This document shows, piece after piece, positions 31,377-40,620 of a stretch of DNA of 64,000 nt. The notes under the pieces are model-generated. The model ran no database searches. It saw only the letters and a list, made by a program, of their open reading frames with translations, and had not been told where the DNA came from. Source of the stretch: Occallatibacter riparius (lineage in GTDB: Bacteria > Acidobacteriota > Terriglobia > Terriglobales > Acidobacteriaceae); assembly GCF_025264625.1 (NCBI RefSeq), contig NZ_CP093313.1:2046001-2110000 (forward strand), in the 5' to 3' direction. Made by a program: the position numbers and the translations under genes. Each line of letters opens with the position of its first letter. The first letter of the stretch is position 1.

Positions 31377-34073
31377 ATGGCGATGGTATCGCGGCTGATG
31401 AACCTGTTCCGGCGGTCGCGGCTGGATCGCGAGATTGCCGAAGAGCTCGGTGCGCATATCGAGATGCGGATCGAGGACAACATCGCGCACGGAATGTCGC
31501 CAGAGCAGGCGCGGCGCGAGGCGCAGATGCGCTTTGGCAATGCGACGGTGATGCGCGAGAAGGTGGCTGCGGTGGATGCGAGCCTGGCGCTCGAGAACAT
31601 GGCGCGCGATGCGCGGTTTGCGCTGCGGCGGCTGCGGAAATCGCCGGGGTTTGCGGTGACAGTGCTGCTGACACTGGCGATCGGGATTGGCGCGAATGCG
31701 GCGGTGTTCAGCGTGTTGAACAGCGTGCTGCTGCGGCCGCTGCCTTATCCGCATTCGGACAGGTTAATTGCGTTGTGGCTGGATGCGCCGGGGGCGGGAG
31801 GGCTGTCGAACTTCCAAAACGGGCTGCAGCTTTCGCCGTCAATGTATCTGACATTTTCGCGACGCAACCAGAGCTTTCATGCAATGGGCGTGTGGTATTC
31901 CCGCAATGCAAGCGTGACGGGGCTGGCGCAGCCGGAAGAAGTGCATTCGACGCTGGTGAGCGGAGGAGTGCTTGAGGCGCTGAGCGTGCCTGCTATTGCG
32001 GGACGGTGGTTCAACTCGGCGGACCAGGACCCGAATGGAGCCAAGACAGCGATGCTGGGGTACGGCTACTGGCAGCGGCGATTTGGAGGTGACCGCAGCG
32101 CGGTGGGACGCAGCATCCAGGTGGACGGGATCACGCGCGAGATTGTGGGCGTGATGCCGCGTGGGTTCCGCGTGATGGATGAGGATTTCGATGTAATGCT
32201 GCCGCTGGCGTTCGATCCGCAGCACCAGAAGCTGGCGCCGTTCGGCTACAGCGGCCTGGCGCGGCTGAAAGATGGAGTTTCGATCGAACGGGCGGATGCG
32301 GACATTTCGCGGCTGATCGGCGTGTGGATGGATTCATGGTCGAACGGGCCGGGAACGAATCCGCACTACTACCAGCGGTGGCACATCACGCCGAAATTCA
32401 AGAGGCTGAAGGACCAGGTGATTGGCAATGTTAGCGGCGTGCTCTGGATCGTGATGGCAACGGTGGGCCTGGTGATGCTGATTGCGTGCACGAATGTCGC
32501 GAATCTGCTGCTGGTGCGTGCAGAGAGCCGGCAACAGGAGCTGACGGTGCGTGCGGCGCTTGGTGCGAGCCGGGCGCGGATTGCGCGCGAACTGCTGGTG
32601 GAGAGTGTGCTGCTGGGCATGCTGGGCGGCCTGGTGGGCGTAGGCGTGGCTTATGCGGGGTTGCGGCTGCTGGTGTCGATCGGGCCGTCGAATCTGCCGC
32701 GGTTATCTGAGATTTCATTCGATGCGCGGTCTTTGCTGTTCACGCTGGCTTTGTCGGTGTTAGCGGGCCTGTTGTTCGGGTCGATTCCGGCATGGCGGTA
32801 TGCGCGGGCGAAGGCGGCATTGAGTTCCGGATCGCGCACGGCGAGCGTGAGCCGTACACGGCAGCGGACGCGCAATGCGCTGGTGGTGGCGCAAGTGGCC
32901 ATGGCGCTGGTGCTGCTGGTGAGCGCGCTGCTGATGATTCGCACCTTCGCGGCCCTGCGCAATGTAGAGCCGGGATTCACAGGCGCGGCGCATCTGGAGA
33001 CGATGCGGATTGCGATTCCTGAGACGATGATCAGCGACGAGAAGACGGTGCTTGAGACCGAGCAGCAGATCGCGGACAAGATCGCCGCGGTGCCGGGCGT
33101 GAAGCAAGTGAGCTTCGCCGTGACCGCACCAATGGAGGATTTCGATGCCAACTGGGACACACTGAGCGTCGAAGGCAAGAACTACGAGGGCGGCGAGCCT
33201 CCGCTGCGGATGTTCAACTACGTCGCCCCGGGCTTCTTCTCGACGATGGGTACGCGGATTGTGGCGGGGCGTGACTTTACGTGGCCCGATCTTTACGGAA
33301 TGCGGCCGATGGTCTTGGTGTCAGAAAACTTCGCGCGCGAGAACTGGGGCTCCGCGACGAATGCGATCGGCAAGCGGGTGCGGCAGTTTACGAAGATGCC
33401 GTGGCAGGAAGTCATCGGAGTGGTGGAAGACGTTCGCGTGCACGGCGTGGATGAGAAGGCGCCTGCGCTCATCTACTGGGGCACGCTGATTGAAGACCCT
33501 TACAAGCCGCAGCCGCAGCCAAGTGCGGCGCGCGCGGTGCGGTATATGATTCGCAGCGATCGCGCGGGCACAGAAGCGCTGTTGAGCCAGGTTCAGCAGG
33601 CGGTGTGGAGCGTGAACGCGAATCTTCCGGTAGCTTCGCCGGGGACGATGCAGGAGATCTACAGCCAGTCGATGGCGCGCACATCGTTCACGCTGGTGAT
33701 GCTGGCGATTGCGGGATCGATGGCGCTGTTGCTGGGCGTGATTGGGATCTACGGCGTGATTTCGTATGCAGTGTCGCAGCGGACGCGCGAGATCGGAATA
33801 CGGCTGGCGCTGGGGGCGCAGAAGAGTGAACTGCGCTGGATGTTCGTGCGGTTTGCGCTGACGGTGACGGGGCTTGGTGTGGCCCTTGGTCTTGTGGCCG
33901 CTGCGGGCTTGACAAAGCTGATGAGTTCGCTGCTGTTCGGCGTGAGTCCGCGAGATCCGGTGACATTCATAACAGTTCCGCTGCTGCTGCTTGCGGCGGC
34001 GGCAGTTGCGAGTTATTTGCCGGCGTGGCACGCTTCCGCCGTGAATCCAGTGGAAGCGCTGAGAGCGGAGTAA
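31377..34073 (+). CDS. ADOP-type double-FtsX permease 4
   Basis: An 898-residue paralogue, 11 bp after permease 3, with AAAGGAG before the ATG. Prefix NLFRRSRLDREIAEELGAHI; TM1 FAVTVLLTLAIGIGANAAVF near 100. The first core ACTNVANLLLVRAESRQQEL and VRAALGASRARI; the second core IYGVISYAVSQRTREIGIRL; tail NPVEALRAE. It has a longer first periplasmic domain than permeases 2 and 3 (SMYLTFSRRNQSFHAMGVWY). Of the array it is the closest to a canonical MacB-type core at the coupling helices. Confidence 0.93.
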   Translation: MAMVSRLMNLFRRSRLDREIAEELGAHIEMRIEDNIAHGMSPEQARREAQMRFGNATVMREKVAAVDASLALENMARDARFALRRLRKSPGFAVTVLLTLAIGIGANAAVFSVLNSVLLRPLPYPHSDRLIALWLDAPGAGGLSNFQNGLQLSPSMYLTFSRRNQSFHAMGVWYSRNASVTGLAQPEEVHSTLVSGGVLEALSVPAIAGRWFNSADQDPNGAKTAMLGYGYWQRRFGGDRSAVGRSIQVDGITREIVGVMPRGFRVMDEDFDVMLPLAFDPQHQKLAPFGYSGLARLKDGVSIERADADISRLIGVWMDSWSNGPGTNPHYYQRWHITPKFKRLKDQVIGNVSGVLWIVMATVGLVMLIACTNVANLLLVRAESRQQELTVRAALGASRARIARELLVESVLLGMLGGLVGVGVAYAGLRLLVSIGPSNLPRLSEISFDARSLLFTLALSVLAGLLFGSIPAWRYARAKAALSSGSRTASVSRTRQRTRNALVVAQVAMALVLLVSALLMIRTFAALRNVEPGFTGAAHLETMRIAIPETMISDEKTVLETEQQIADKIAAVPGVKQVSFAVTAPMEDFDANWDTLSVEGKNYEGGEPPLRMFNYVAPGFFSTMGTRIVAGRDFTWPDLYGMRPMVLVSENFARENWGSATNAIGKRVRQFTKMPWQEVIGVVEDVRVHGVDEKAPALIYWGTLIEDPYKPQPQPSAARAVRYMIRSDRAGTEALLSQVQQAVWSVNANLPVASPGTMQEIYSQSMARTSFTLVMLAIAGSMALLLGVIGIYGVISYAVSQRTREIGIRLALGAQKSELRWMFVRFALTVTGLGVALGLVAAAGLTKLMSSLLFGVSPRDPVTFITVPLLLLAAAAVASYLPAWHASAVNPVEALRAE

Positions 34074-34119
34074 GAAAGACAGGGAATAGGGAGTAGGGAA
34101 CAGAAGGCAAGGGGGGAGC

Positions 34120-36756
34120 ATGGGCGTGTTGCGGCGTATTACAAATCTGTTTCGGCGTGAGCGGCTGGATGGGGAGATTGCCGAGGAGCTGCGAGCGCAC
34201 ATCGACCTGCGCATTGAGGACAACCTTGCGCGAGGAATGACGCCGGAAGACGCACGGCGCGAGGCGCTGGTGCGCTTTGGCAACACCGCGTCGACGCGCG
34301 AGCGGGTGATGGGCGAAGACGCTGCGCTGAGTGTCGACTCATGGTGGGCCGACATGCGCTATGCGCTGCGCAAGCTGGCGAATTCGCCGGGGTTCACGAT
34401 TACCGCGATCTTCACGCTTGCCGTGGGCATCGGCGTGAACACGGCGATTTTCAGCAGCATGGATGCGGTGGTTCTGCGGCCTCTGGCTGTGCCCGCGATG
34501 GATCGCGTGGTGACCGCCGTGGAGCAGGACAATAGCGGCAATCAACGGGTGGCGCTCGCCGATTATGAAGACTGGGCGCGGGACAGCCGGGCCTTTGAAG
34601 AGCTTTCAGTACGCACGGAGAAATCGGTGAACCTGACGGGCGCGGGCGATGCGGCGCAGATTGAAGCATCGCTGGCGACGGCAAACTTCTTCAGCGCGCT
34701 GCGGGTGGAACCGGTGCTGGGGAGGCTGTATGTGGAGAGCGAGGCGCAGCCTGGGCGCGACGCGGTGGCGGTGCTGAATTACGGCTTCTGGACGCGGCGG
34801 TTTGCGAGCGATCCGGCGGTGCTGGGGCGGCGGATCGAGCTGGATGGACGCGGTTACACGGTGATTGGGGTTCTGCCGAAGTCGGTGCAATATCCGTCGA
34901 CGGCGGATGTGTTTCTGCCGCTGGCGCCGACGCCGCAGCAGCTCCAGGACCGCAAGAACCACAACTATTTCGTGATGGGGCGGCTGCGCGATGGCGTGAC
35001 GGTGCGGCAGGCGCAGGCGGAGATGCGGACGATCGCGGATCGCATTGCGCGGGCTTATCCGGCCACCAACAACGGCATGACGGCGCATGTGGAGCCGCTG
35101 CTGGATGGGATCAACGACGAGTACACGCCGATGTACTACCGGCTGATTATGGGCGCGACACTGTTTGTGCTTCTGGTGGTGTGCGCCAACATTGCGAATT
35201 TACAGATTGCGCGGGGTATCGACCGCCGGCCGGAGATTGCGATGCGCCGGGCACTGGGAGCGAGCCGCTGGAGGATCATCCAGCAACTGCTGATTGAGAA
35301 TCTGCTGCTGGGCCTGGCGGGAGCCGCGGGCGGGGTGGTGATCGGCCAAATCGATTTGAAGGTGATGAACGCGTTCATGCCGGAGAGGGTGGCGCGTTAC
35401 ATGGCGGGTTGGACCAATATCCATTTCAGCGCGCGCACATTCTTCTTCTCGGTGGGACTGGCGGTGCTGGCAGGAGTGATGTCGGGAATGGCTCCGGCAC
35501 TGGAAGCGATTCGGGTGAATCCCGCCCAGGAGATTCGGGCGGGTTCGCGATCGGCGATCGGATCGAAGCGCAATCGCCGGTTGCGTAGCGTGTTTGCCGT
35601 GGCGCAGATTTCGCTGGCGGTGGCGCTGGTGATTGGGGCAGCGCTGATCTCGAAGGGCATGCGGTCGATGCTGCACTCGGCGGACGAGTATGAGCCGAAC
35701 CGTGTACTGACATTTGATGTGGCGCTTCCGGCAGCACGTTATGGCACCCCGCGGCTCAGGGCTGCCTATTATGCGCAGGCTCTGGAGAGACTGCGCGGAT
35801 TGCCGGGCGTGAAGTGGGCGGAGGTGACGAACACGCTGCCCTACTCGGACTACGGGTGGGTGAGGGATGTGGAGATCGAGAACCGCCCAACGATGCCGGG
35901 CAAGTTCCAGACCGGTTTGTATCTGCCGGTGAGCGAGGGGTATTTCGCGGCCCTGCGGATCGGAGTTCTGCAGGGCCGTGGATTTACGCCCCACGATACG
36001 CTGGATACGGTTCCGGTGGCAGTGGTGAGCCAGCGATTTGTTGCGCAGTATTTTCCGAACCAAAGTCCGCTAGGCCATCGAATCCGTCTGGACGGGCAAA
36101 ACAGCACCGAACCTTGGCTAACCATTGTGGGGGTCGTGCAGGAGACGAGTTACTCGCTGTGGGATTCAACTCCGCACGCAGTTGTGTATCTGAACACATC
36201 GCAGGCGGCTCCGGCAGGCACCGAGTTCGCAATTTTTGCCGAGGGGCATGATGCGCTGCCCCTGGCGCCGGCCGTGCGGCAGACGCTGTCTTCCGTTGAT
36301 CCGGCATTGCCGCTGAACGGGGTGCAGAGTTACTGGCAATACATGCATGAGAGGCTGACCGGGCTGATGTATGCGTCGGCTATGTTGGGCATCGACGGGC
36401 TGATTGCGCTTTTGCTGGCGGCCATTGGGATATTTGGAGCGATGGCGAACCTGGTGGGGGAGCGAACTCGGGAAATCGGCGTGCGGCTGGCTCTGGGCGC
36501 GAGCCGGGAGGACGTCCTGCGGATGATCCTGCGGCGTGCTTCCTGGCTGGCGGGAAGCGGGCTTGGGCTGGGCTTGGTGTTGGCCTTTTGGCTGGCAAAG
36601 GTGCTGGCCAACCTGCTGCGCGGAGTGAGCCCGCACGATGCCGTGGTTTTCACGTCGATCACGGTTGTGATTGCCGCGGTGGCGCTGGTGGCAAGTTGGC
36701 TACCGGCACGGCGCGCGGCGAAGGTCGATCCGATGGAAGCACTGCGCTCAGAGTAA
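34120..36756 (+). CDS. ADOP-type double-FtsX permease 5
   Basis: An 878-residue paralogue, 46 bp after permease 4. Prefix NLFRRERLDGEIAEELRAHI with DLRIEDNLARGMTPEDARRE; TM1 GFTITAIFTLAVGIGVNTAI. The first core VCANIANLQIARGIDRRPEI and MRRALGASRWRI; the second core IFGAMANLVGERTREIGVRL; tail KVDPMEALRSE. The spacer before it contains purine-rich short repeats and its ribosome-binding site is GGGGGGAGC. Function as for its paralogues; no domain not shared by them is seen. Confidence 0.93.
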   Translation: MGVLRRITNLFRRERLDGEIAEELRAHIDLRIEDNLARGMTPEDARREALVRFGNTASTRERVMGEDAALSVDSWWADMRYALRKLANSPGFTITAIFTLAVGIGVNTAIFSSMDAVVLRPLAVPAMDRVVTAVEQDNSGNQRVALADYEDWARDSRAFEELSVRTEKSVNLTGAGDAAQIEASLATANFFSALRVEPVLGRLYVESEAQPGRDAVAVLNYGFWTRRFASDPAVLGRRIELDGRGYTVIGVLPKSVQYPSTADVFLPLAPTPQQLQDRKNHNYFVMGRLRDGVTVRQAQAEMRTIADRIARAYPATNNGMTAHVEPLLDGINDEYTPMYYRLIMGATLFVLLVVCANIANLQIARGIDRRPEIAMRRALGASRWRIIQQLLIENLLLGLAGAAGGVVIGQIDLKVMNAFMPERVARYMAGWTNIHFSARTFFFSVGLAVLAGVMSGMAPALEAIRVNPAQEIRAGSRSAIGSKRNRRLRSVFAVAQISLAVALVIGAALISKGMRSMLHSADEYEPNRVLTFDVALPAARYGTPRLRAAYYAQALERLRGLPGVKWAEVTNTLPYSDYGWVRDVEIENRPTMPGKFQTGLYLPVSEGYFAALRIGVLQGRGFTPHDTLDTVPVAVVSQRFVAQYFPNQSPLGHRIRLDGQNSTEPWLTIVGVVQETSYSLWDSTPHAVVYLNTSQAAPAGTEFAIFAEGHDALPLAPAVRQTLSSVDPALPLNGVQSYWQYMHERLTGLMYASAMLGIDGLIALLLAAIGIFGAMANLVGERTREIGVRLALGASREDVLRMILRRASWLAGSGLGLGLVLAFWLAKVLANLLRGVSPHDAVVFTSITVVIAAVALVASWLPARRAAKVDPMEALRSE

Positions 36757-36819
36757 GAAAGACAGGGACCAGGGACCAGGGAAAAGGTAGCAAAAGCAGG
36801 CAGAGAGGGATCGAGGACT

Positions 36820-39486
36820 ATGAGTGCGTTGCGGCGAATTACGAATCTGTTCCGGCGGTCGCGGCTGGATGGCGAAATTGCCGAGGAACTGAGGGTTCAC
36901 GTCGAGATGCGCATTGAGGACGATCTTGTGCGTGGGATGACGCCTGAGGAGGCACGGCGCGAGGCGCTGGTGCGGTTCGGGAATCCTGCGGTGATGCGCG
37001 AGCGTGTGGCGGCAGAGGATGCGAACCTCGGACTCGAATCGATGGCGCGCGATGTGCGCTACGCGGCGCGGCAGCTACGGCGGTCGCCAGGGTTTGCGCT
37101 TAGCGCGATGCTGGTCCTGGCGTTGGGAATAGGTGCGGTGACGGCGATCTTCAGCGCGGTGAATCCGATACTGTTCGAGCCGCTGCCGTATCCGCATGGA
37201 TCGCGGATCGTGACGGTGTGGGACACGTACAAAGGGGATCGTGTCGAGGCGACCTATGGAACGTATCGTGAATTGGCGGCGCGCAGCAGGGCGTTCGATC
37301 AACTCGCGGCATTCGAGCCATGGCAGCCGGTGATGACCGGTGAGCAAACTCCGGAGCGGCTGGAGGGGCAGAGTGTAAGCGCGGGGTTTTTTGAGGTGCT
37401 CGGAATCCGGCCGGCGTTGGGTCGAGATTTTCAGTTGAGCGACGACACGTTCCGTGCACCGCGCGTGGTAATCGTTACGGACCGGTTCTGGCGGCAAAGG
37501 CTAAGCGGTGATGCGGGAGTGATCGGCCGTACAGTGCGGCTGGATGACGATGTCTACAGCGTGATCGGCGTGATGCCGCGAGACTTTGAGGATGTGCTGG
37601 CCGCGGGTGCCGATGTGTTCACGCCTCTAGCGTACGATCCGGCGAAGCTGGCGGACGTGACCAGCAATGCGTGGGGACATCATATGCGCATTGCGGGGCG
37701 ACTGCGCGAAGGCGTGGGCCTGGATGAGGTGCGGCGTGATCTCGGGCAAATTGCAGCGAATCCGCAAGCGGAATATCCGCGGCCGCGGTGGGCCTCACTG
37801 CAGGCGGGGTTGATTGTGGATTCGCTGCAGGCAGATGTGGTCCGCAACGTGAAGCCTGCACTGCTGGCGGTGCTGGGGGCAGTGGCGCTGCTGCTGGCGA
37901 TTGCGTGCGTGAACGTGACGAGCCTGCTGCTGGCGCGCGGAGCAATGCGGCAGGGTGAGTTTGCGATGCGTACTGCGCTGGGCGCGTCGCGAGGCAGGCT
38001 GATTCGACAGTCGATCACGGAAACACTGTTGCTGGCCATTGCAGGCGGAGCGCTCGGGGTGGCGATCGCGGCCGCCGGTATAAGAATGCTGGTTGCACTC
38101 AGCCCGCCGGGGCTGCCGCGGGTGGATGCCATTGCGCTGAACGGTCCCGCGCTGTTGTTCGCGTTTCTATTGACGGCTGCCGTGGGGTTGGCCGCGGGAG
38201 TGATGCCGGCGTTGCAGGCACCTCGGGCGAAGGTGAAAACGGCGCTTCACCACGAAGGCCGGACGAGCACGCGGAATCGCCAAACCGCCAGACGTGTGCT
38301 CGTGGTGAGCGAGGTCGCGCTGGCTCTGATGCTGCTGGTGGGTGCGGGGCTGTTGTTGCGCAGCATGCAGCGGCTGCTGGCGGTAGAGCCAGGGTTCAAT
38401 GCGGATCATCTGCTCACGCTGCAGGTACAGACTGCGGGGCACAAGTTCGACGAGGCAGCGGCTGCTCCAGGCCAAGGGGATGCGGCGCGGCGCAGATTTT
38501 TCGAGCAGGCTCTGGAGCAGGTTCGCAAAGTGCCGGGCGTGACGCAGGCAGGTTTCACGAGCGTGCTGCCGCTGAGTGGGGATCCATATTGGATGACGGT
38601 GTACGGATCGGTTTTCGAGAACGAAGACGCGAGGAGCGGGCACAACGTGTACCGCTACGCGGTAAGCCCCGGCTACGCGGAGACGATGCGCATGCCGCTG
38701 CTGAGAGGGCGGCTGCTGGACGAGCGCGATACGGCGAAGGCGCCGTTTGCCGCGCTCATTTCGGAGTCGCTGGCGAAGAAGGAGTTTCCGCATGGAGACG
38801 CCTTGGGGACGCGACTGCACGTGGGACCAACGAACTATCCGTGGTTCACGGTGGTGGGCGTGGTGGGGGATGTGCGGCAGGCCTCGCTGGCGCTGACAGA
38901 TACCGACGCGGTGTACGTGCCCGAGACGCAGACCTGGTTCGCCGACGACACCCTGTCGTTCGTGATTCGGACGCGCGGCGATGCGGCCGCACTTGCTCCT
39001 TTAGTGCGGAACGCGATCTGGAGCGTGGACAAGGATCAGCCGGTGCTGAGGGTGGCCACGATGAATACGCTGCTGGAGCGGTCCGTGGCCGAGCGCCGAT
39101 TTGTACTCATCCTGTTTGAGGCCTTCAGCCTGGTGGCGCTTGTGCTGGCGGCAACGGGAATCTACGGCATTCTGGCCAACAGCGTAGCAGAGCGGACGCG
39201 GGAGATCGGCGTGCGGGCCGCGCTGGGTGCCTCGCGCGGCAATCTGCTGGCGCTGGTGATGCGGCAGGGGTTGGTCCTGGTGCTGGCAGGCGTAGCGCTC
39301 GGACTGGCTGGGTCGCTGGCCGCGACAAGGGCGCTTACGTCGCTGCTGTTTGGCGTGTCGCATCTGGATCCGCTGACGTATGCAGGGGTGCTGGTGGTGC
39401 TGCTGTGTGTGGCGGCAGCGGCCTGCCTGGTTCCTGCTCGGCGGGCGGCGATGCTGGATCCGATGCAGGCGCTGCGGAGCGAATAG
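36820..39486 (+). CDS. ADOP-type double-FtsX permease 6
   Basis: An 888-residue paralogue closing the array, 63 bp after permease 5. Prefix NLFRRSRLDGEIAEELRVHV; TM1 FALSAMLVLALGIGAVTAIF. The first core CVNVTSLLLARGAMRQGEF and MRTALGASRGRL; the second core IYGILANSVAERTREIGVRA; tail LDPMQALRSE. The first 18 bases downstream of permease 4's last sense codons recur at the end of permease 5, suggesting that this part of the array grew by duplication of a gene plus its 3' spacer. No terminator is evident after its stop. Confidence 0.93.
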   Translation: MSALRRITNLFRRSRLDGEIAEELRVHVEMRIEDDLVRGMTPEEARREALVRFGNPAVMRERVAAEDANLGLESMARDVRYAARQLRRSPGFALSAMLVLALGIGAVTAIFSAVNPILFEPLPYPHGSRIVTVWDTYKGDRVEATYGTYRELAARSRAFDQLAAFEPWQPVMTGEQTPERLEGQSVSAGFFEVLGIRPALGRDFQLSDDTFRAPRVVIVTDRFWRQRLSGDAGVIGRTVRLDDDVYSVIGVMPRDFEDVLAAGADVFTPLAYDPAKLADVTSNAWGHHMRIAGRLREGVGLDEVRRDLGQIAANPQAEYPRPRWASLQAGLIVDSLQADVVRNVKPALLAVLGAVALLLAIACVNVTSLLLARGAMRQGEFAMRTALGASRGRLIRQSITETLLLAIAGGALGVAIAAAGIRMLVALSPPGLPRVDAIALNGPALLFAFLLTAAVGLAAGVMPALQAPRAKVKTALHHEGRTSTRNRQTARRVLVVSEVALALMLLVGAGLLLRSMQRLLAVEPGFNADHLLTLQVQTAGHKFDEAAAAPGQGDAARRRFFEQALEQVRKVPGVTQAGFTSVLPLSGDPYWMTVYGSVFENEDARSGHNVYRYAVSPGYAETMRMPLLRGRLLDERDTAKAPFAALISESLAKKEFPHGDALGTRLHVGPTNYPWFTVVGVVGDVRQASLALTDTDAVYVPETQTWFADDTLSFVIRTRGDAAALAPLVRNAIWSVDKDQPVLRVATMNTLLERSVAERRFVLILFEAFSLVALVLAATGIYGILANSVAERTREIGVRAALGASRGNLLALVMRQGLVLVLAGVALGLAGSLAATRALTSLLFGVSHLDPLTYAGVLVVLLCVAAAACLVPARRAAMLDPMQALRSE

Positions 39487-39645
39487 CGGCCAAGGGCGTC
39501 CGATCTATCCAAAGCCCAGCGGGCGCGTCCAATGGGAGTCGGCAGAACTGCGGTTTTTCGGGTCGTGCCCGCGCCGGATACAATAGGTCCAAGCTGCCAT
39601 ATTTCCCGGCGTACGGCCATTTCTGTGTTTTTGGAGCAGGTGCAC

Positions 39646-40611
39646 GTGAGAAGTATTCTTTGCCGCCTGGCGCGGCTCTCGAGGTTTGCTGCGGTGGGCG
39701 CCGCTGCGGGCGCAATGATGCTGCCCGCCTTCGCCCAGGCGCAGCAGGCCACCCAAACCAGCCTTTCCGCGGAGACGCGCGATGTGAACGGCCGGACTCA
39801 GGCCACGCTTTCCGTTGCGGTTGTGGGCGATGACGGCCAGCCGGCTTCGGGCGCCGTTGTTATACAGGATGGCAGAAAGCAGCTTGCAGGCGCCGCGCTT
39901 GACGCAGAAGGCAAGGCTCAGATTGCGGTTGGGCTGCTGCCGGGCGGCCATGATCTGCGAGCGGTGTTCGCGGGTGACAGCCAGCATCAGGCTTCGAGTT
40001 CCGAAATTTCTGCCGTCAGCGCCGCTGCCAGCGCGACGCCGAACTTCACCATTTCAGTGAATCCGGCCTCGCTTTCGCTGACACCGGGTCAGTCCGGGAC
40101 GGTGACGGCGTCGTTGAAGCCCGTCAACGCGAGTTCGCTGAGCGCGCCGATGTTTGTAACGCTCTCCTGCTCGGGATTACCGGATCAATCTTCCTGCTCC
40201 TTTACACCAGAGAACGTGGAGATCCTGCCCAACGCAACAGCGGCGATCAACAGCAGCATGCTGATCACCACGGCGCAGGGAACCGGTAGCCTGGCGAAGC
40301 CGGCAATCAAGCCGGACAGCAATCCTGTGAGCTGGGCGGTTCTGCTGCCGGGGGCGCTGGGATTCGCGGGGCTCACTTTCGCTGTGCGGCGCCGGCGTTG
40401 GATGAGCCGGATGTCAGTGATTGCATTCATCGGGCTGGTGACGACGCTGGGAATGACCGCCTGCGCACCGCGCTACAACTACTACAACCACGGCCCGCCC
40501 CATAATCGGCCCACGCCCAGCGGTTCTTACACGCTGAAGGTGACGGCGCAGTCGAGCAACGGCGTCGCTGCGACAACGAACTACGCTACTCTGGCGCTGA
40601 CCGTTAAGTAA
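39646..40611 (+). CDS. Exported Ig-like domain protein
   Basis: A 321-residue surface or periplasmic protein. I use the GTG at 39646, which has GGAG nine bases upstream and is followed directly by a signal peptide (FAAVGAAAGAMMLPAFAQAQ). Residues 30-120 form a bacterial Ig-like (Big) domain (ATLSVAVVGDDGQPASGAVV; GGHDLRAVFAGDSQHQAS). A second beta-sandwich follows (NFTISVNPASLSLTPGQSG, VTLSCSGLPDQSSCSFTPE). A hydrophobic helix and an Arg cluster (FAVRRRRWMSRM), a second hydrophobic stretch ending in GMTACAP and a Tyr/His/Pro-rich tail conclude it. The pattern is common in Terriglobia cell-surface proteins. Function unknown, possibly adhesion. Confidence 0.75.
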   Translation: MRSILCRLARLSRFAAVGAAAGAMMLPAFAQAQQATQTSLSAETRDVNGRTQATLSVAVVGDDGQPASGAVVIQDGRKQLAGAALDAEGKAQIAVGLLPGGHDLRAVFAGDSQHQASSSEISAVSAAASATPNFTISVNPASLSLTPGQSGTVTASLKPVNASSLSAPMFVTLSCSGLPDQSSCSFTPENVEILPNATAAINSSMLITTAQGTGSLAKPAIKPDSNPVSWAVLLPGALGFAGLTFAVRRRRWMSRMSVIAFIGLVTTLGMTACAPRYNYYNHGPPHNRPTPSGSYTLKVTAQSSNGVAATTNYATLALTVK

Positions 40612-40620
40612 GCACGATCC

